NCBI RefSeq assembly: GCF_900115595.1
Contig: NZ_FOXA01000003.1
Coordinates: 186,001 to 250,000 of the forward strand
Direction of reading: 5' to 3'
Source: Tranquillimonas alkanivorans
Lineage (GTDB): Bacteria > Pseudomonadota > Alphaproteobacteria > Rhodobacterales > Rhodobacteraceae
DNA: 64,000 nt
The position numbers were made by a program, and so were the translations under genes. Below the pieces are notes generated by a model that worked only from the letters and a program-made list of their open reading frames with translations, was not told the DNA's origin and ran no database searches. This document shows, one piece after another, positions 60,405 through 64,000 of the stretch (the stretch's first letter is position 1; every line of letters starts with the position of its first letter).

Positions 60405-60854
60405 ATGATCTTCCGCAGCCACATGCACCTCGCGCTAGACGAGGCCCGCGCCGCCGCCGCCCGTGGCGAGGTGCCGGTGGGCGCGGTGGTGGTCTCGCCT
60501 GCGGGCGAGGTGCTGGCGCGGGCGGGCAACCGCACGCGCGAGCTCAACGATCCCACCGCGCACGCCGAGATGCTGGCGATCCGCACCGCCTGCGCGCGGA
60601 CGGGAAGCGAGCGGCTGACGGGCTGCGACCTTTACGTGACGCTCGAGCCTTGCCCGGCCTGCGCTGCGGTGATCTCGGCGGCGCGGATCGCGCGGCTCTA
60701 TTACGGGGCGGCGGATCCGAAATCTGGCGGGGTGGCGCAGGGGCCGCGAATCTTCAGCCACCCGCAGGCGCACCACGTGCCCGAGGTCTACGACGGCATC
60801 GCGTCCGATGACGCCGCGGACCTGCTGAAGGATTTCTTCGCGGCCCGCCGCTGA
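60405..60854 (+). CDS. tadA: tRNA-specific adenosine deaminase
   Basis: A 149-residue zinc deaminase that turns A34 of tRNA-Arg(ACG) into inosine. H53-A-E55 (TAHAEML) and P82-C-P-A-C86 are the catalytic glutamate and zinc ligands. Length is normal. It is divergent from rluB and followed by two tandem hairpins. Confidence 0.94.
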   Translation: MIFRSHMHLALDEARAAAARGEVPVGAVVVSPAGEVLARAGNRTRELNDPTAHAEMLAIRTACARTGSERLTGCDLYVTLEPCPACAAVISAARIARLYYGAADPKSGGVAQGPRIFSHPQAHHVPEVYDGIASDDAADLLKDFFAARR

Positions 60855-60857
60855 GGC

Positions 60858-60905
60858 CAGGACCTTCCTGCAAGGTCTTGGCAACTTTCTTCAGAAGAAA
60901 GTTGC
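60858..60905. repeat. Two tandem hairpins after tadA
   Basis: Hairpin 1: 60858-60866 with 60872-60880 (core GACCTT-CCTGC-AAGGTC, one G-U pair). Hairpin 2: arms of 12 bases starting GCAACTTTCTTC (60881-60892) around a single A, ending at 60905. Neither has a T tail. The second is AT-rich for this genome and may be a dispersed palindrome; a role in termination of tadA is possible. Confidence 0.6.
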
Positions 60906-60957
60906 GCCGGGCCGGAGGCGCTGGAAGCCCGCGTCAAACGGGGCTAAGCCGTTCGCC

Positions 60958-62043
60958 ATGATCAGATTCTCCCGCCCGGCGTTCGACCGCCGGAACGTGC
61001 TCGCTACCGTGCTGCTGCTTTCGCTGGGCGCGCTGGGCGGCGGGCTCGCCGACATTTCGGGGCTGCCGCTGCCCTACATGCTGGGCAGCCTGTCCACGAG
61101 CGCATTGCTCGTCGCCTTCGCTCCCGGCGCGCTTCCGGCCGATTACCGCTTTCCGCCCTACCTGCGCTTCGCCTTCATCGCCGCCATTGGCACGCTGATC
61201 GGGGCGCAGGTCGACCCCGCCTTCGTCTCGCGCATCCCGCAGATGGTGCCGAGCCTCGCGGGCGTGGTGCTCTTCGTCGGGGCCGCGCACGGCGCGAACT
61301 ACGCCATCTTCCGCCACTTCGGTGGCTACGACCGGGCCACGGCCTTCTATTGCGGCACGCCCGGCGGGCTGATGGAAAGCATTGCCCTGGGCGAAGAGGC
61401 GGGCGCGGACGTTCGTCTTCTGACGCTGCAGCATTTCCTGCGCATCATCCTCGTGGTCACGCTGGTCCCGACCGGCCTGTCGCTGTGGCATGGCGAGGCC
61501 GTGGGCAGCGCGGGCGGCATGTCGCTGTCGCATGCGGATGCCGGTTTCGGCTCGGTGCCGCTGTTCCTGGCGATCTGCGCGGGCGGGCTGCTGCTGGGGC
61601 GCGGGCTGAAGATCCCGGCCGGACAGCTCACGGGACCGCTGGTCGTTGCCGCCGTCGTCGTGGGCAGCGGGCTCGCGACGCTCGACGTGCCGGGCCCGGT
61701 GCTCGAGGTGGCGCAGGTGGTCATCGGGGCGAGCCTCGGTGCGCGCTTCGCGGGCGTCACGCGCCGGCTGCTGTCGCGGGCGCTGGGCCTCGCGCTGGCG
61801 ACGGTGGGGGCGATGCTGGCCATCGGCGGCATGCTGGCGCTGATCCTGTGGGCGGCGACCGGCGAGAACATGGAGGTGCTGTTCATCAGCTACGCGCCCG
61901 GCGGCGTGACCGAGATGGGCCTGATCGCGCTGTCGCTGGCGGTGAACCCGGCCTTCGTGACCTTTCACCACCTGGCCCGGATCGCGCTGACGGTGCTCGA
62001 GATGAGCGTCGTGGGCCGGCTGATGCGGCCGCGCGCGTCCTGA
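60958..62043 (+). CDS. AbrB-family membrane protein
   Basis: A 361-residue membrane protein of the AbrB family (often mislabelled ammonia monooxygenase regulator), with about ten helices in two homologous halves. The repeated signatures are FYCGTPGGLMESIAL and ISYAPGGVTEMGL. Likely a transporter; substrate unknown. There is no strong ribosome-binding site before the ATG. Confidence 0.82.
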   Translation: MIRFSRPAFDRRNVLATVLLLSLGALGGGLADISGLPLPYMLGSLSTSALLVAFAPGALPADYRFPPYLRFAFIAAIGTLIGAQVDPAFVSRIPQMVPSLAGVVLFVGAAHGANYAIFRHFGGYDRATAFYCGTPGGLMESIALGEEAGADVRLLTLQHFLRIILVVTLVPTGLSLWHGEAVGSAGGMSLSHADAGFGSVPLFLAICAGGLLLGRGLKIPAGQLTGPLVVAAVVVGSGLATLDVPGPVLEVAQVVIGASLGARFAGVTRRLLSRALGLALATVGAMLAIGGMLALILWAATGENMEVLFISYAPGGVTEMGLIALSLAVNPAFVTFHHLARIALTVLEMSVVGRLMRPRAS

Positions 62044-62134
62044 GCCCGCGTCAGCGGCGGGTTGCGGCAAGCCCGGCCGGCTGGTATTCGCCCCGACGCC
62101 CGACGCTTTCCGTCGGGAAACGGGCGAGGCAGGC

Positions 62135-63217
<1,083 letters not shown>

Positions 63218-63224
63218 GGCCGTC

Positions 63225-63905
63225 TCAGCTGCCGCGCCCGCGTTCGAGATAGTCCATCAGCGTCTTTCCCCGCTCCTCGACGAACAGCTCGGGCAGGACC
63301 CTCAGCTCGCCGATGCGGTCGGCGCGCAGGACCCGGAAATCGGCGTCCGTCTCGCTCCAGGCCGTCACCGTCCAGACCCGGCCCCAGTAGTCGAGCTTGA
63401 GGGGGCGGATCGTGCGCTGGCTGTCCGTCCCATCCGTGTCGGAATAGCTGACCCGCAGCTTCTGGCGGGCGCGGATGGCGGCACGGATCGCAGGCATGTG
63501 CCGGAAGCCGTGCGCGGCCTCGGCGAAGGGATAGACGGCCAGCCCCAGCTCACGCGGCATCGCCGACCGATCCTCGGGCAGAACCGCGTCGATCTTGTCC
63601 GACAGGGCGTGCGCCGCCGCCGTCTGTTCGTCGTCGCCCGCCTCGGCCACGACCATCAGGCCGAGTTGCAGCGCCTCGAGCTCGGCGAGGGTCAGGTTCA
63701 GCGGGGGAAGGGTGATCGGCGCGGTCATGCGATAGCCCATCCCGCGCGAGCCCTGCACCGGCACGCCCGAGGCCATCAACGTCTCCATGTCCCGGTAGAT
63801 CGTGCGCAGGCTCACGCCCAGCTTGCGCGCCATCTCGTGGGCGCGGTGCAGCCGCCCGTCGCGCAGGATCTGGATCAATTCGTACAGGCGGTCGGTGCGG
63901 TGCAA
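63225..63905 (-). CDS. YafY-type HTH-WYL transcriptional regulator
   Basis: A 226-residue regulator. Residues 1-65 are an HTH_11 winged-helix domain (RLYELIQILRDGRLHRAHEMARKLGVSLRTIYRD). The WYL domain follows from about residue 135 (KLRVSYSDTDG ... DYWGRVWTVTAWSE), a ligand-sensing fold. The start is TTG at 63905 (LHRTDRLYEL), which fits relatives and has GGAG five bases upstream; longer frames add unrelated residues. Regulators of this type usually control a neighbouring divergent gene, outside this window. Confidence 0.85.
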   Translation of the reverse strand: MHRTDRLYELIQILRDGRLHRAHEMARKLGVSLRTIYRDMETLMASGVPVQGSRGMGYRMTAPITLPPLNLTLAELEALQLGLMVVAEAGDDEQTAAAHALSDKIDAVLPEDRSAMPRELGLAVYPFAEAAHGFRHMPAIRAAIRARQKLRVSYSDTDGTDSQRTIRPLKLDYWGRVWTVTAWSETDADFRVLRADRIGELRVLPELFVEERGKTLMDYLERGRGS

Positions 63906-64000
63906 GTGGGCTCCAAGGCAGGGTGATTCGGCGCGCGCAGGATGGACGCCGGCGGGCGCTCCTGACAATATCCTTGCAGCTGACAGGCTGGTGTCGCGGC
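63906..64000. other. Upstream region of the WYL regulator
   Basis: Non-coding end of the window. TGACA occurs twice (in CTGACAATATCC and in CAGCTGACAGG), and could be part of an operator for the regulator and a divergent gene beyond the window. Confidence 0.25.

Overview
The window is chromosomal DNA of a high-GC alphaproteobacterium, almost certainly Rhodobacterales (Rhodobacter/Roseobacter group). This rests on the gene content: a glycerol ABC operon of the glpSTPQUV type, alphaproteobacterial homospermidine synthase, an atpHAGDC operon without F0 genes, a GTG-started rpsD, a CIRCE-controlled groESL, an FnrL-type box and several Rhodobacterales-typical DUF families. About 64 protein genes are packed on both strands. 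I found no rRNA, tRNA, CRISPR array, insertion sequence or prophage gene.

Layout. 1-4549: 3' part of a glycerol uptake operon (ATPase end, two permeases, small membrane protein, binding protein). 4657-7600: DEAD-box helicase and a taurine:pyruvate-type aminotransferase. 7604-10114: cyanide-insensitive-type cytochrome bd oxidase cydAB plus a 30-residue third subunit. 10418-17554: Tat-exported L,D-transpeptidase, rpsD with a strong promoter, a structured non-coding stretch, homospermidine synthase, and overlapping hisC-tyrA-extensin-like genes. 17617-23505: ChaC, a MotA/ExbB-like plus MotB/OmpA-like motor pair with a very long coiled coil, and a BCCT transporter. 23542-28584: M23 peptidase, clpA, glyoxalase II, methyltransferase. 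28836-33706: F1 ATP synthase genes. 33792-42056: lectin-like protein, prs, isomerase, hydrolase, threonine aldolase, ribF, MaoC hydratase, HAD phosphatase, Mn pyrophosphatase and a SnoaL-like protein. 42252-44383: groESL. 44469-49235: bactofilin-like membrane protein, EamA exporter, Nudix, lipase and a second omega-aminotransferase.

49484-53155 is a purine-degradation block: ureidoglycolate lyase, an allantoinase-OHCU decarboxylase fusion, 5-hydroxyisourate hydrolase and the membrane cytochrome urate oxidase PuuD. Together they cover urate to allantoate and ureidoglycolate to glyoxylate; the allantoate-to-ureidoglycolate step and xanthine dehydrogenase are not present. 53275-59431 is stress-related: dtd, a sugar kinase, an hsp20 gene behind an FNR-type box, then DUF2927 lipoprotein, TelA, XpaC, a 66-residue membrane protein and TerC. 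59497-63905: RluB-type pseudouridine synthase, TadA, an AbrB-family membrane protein, an orphan Fe-type ABC ATPase and a WYL regulator.

The most interesting features are the motor pair whose MotB-like partner carries about 610 proline-free residues between its membrane anchor and its peptidoglycan-binding domain; two families of short intergenic repeats, one with a conserved hairpin-plus-motif layout; a large 16-bp-arm hairpin near 49.35 kb; a structured non-coding region ahead of homospermidine synthase; and the TerC/TelA/XpaC cluster. Coordinates and starts were worked out by hand. Family assignments come from recognising motifs, not from database searches.
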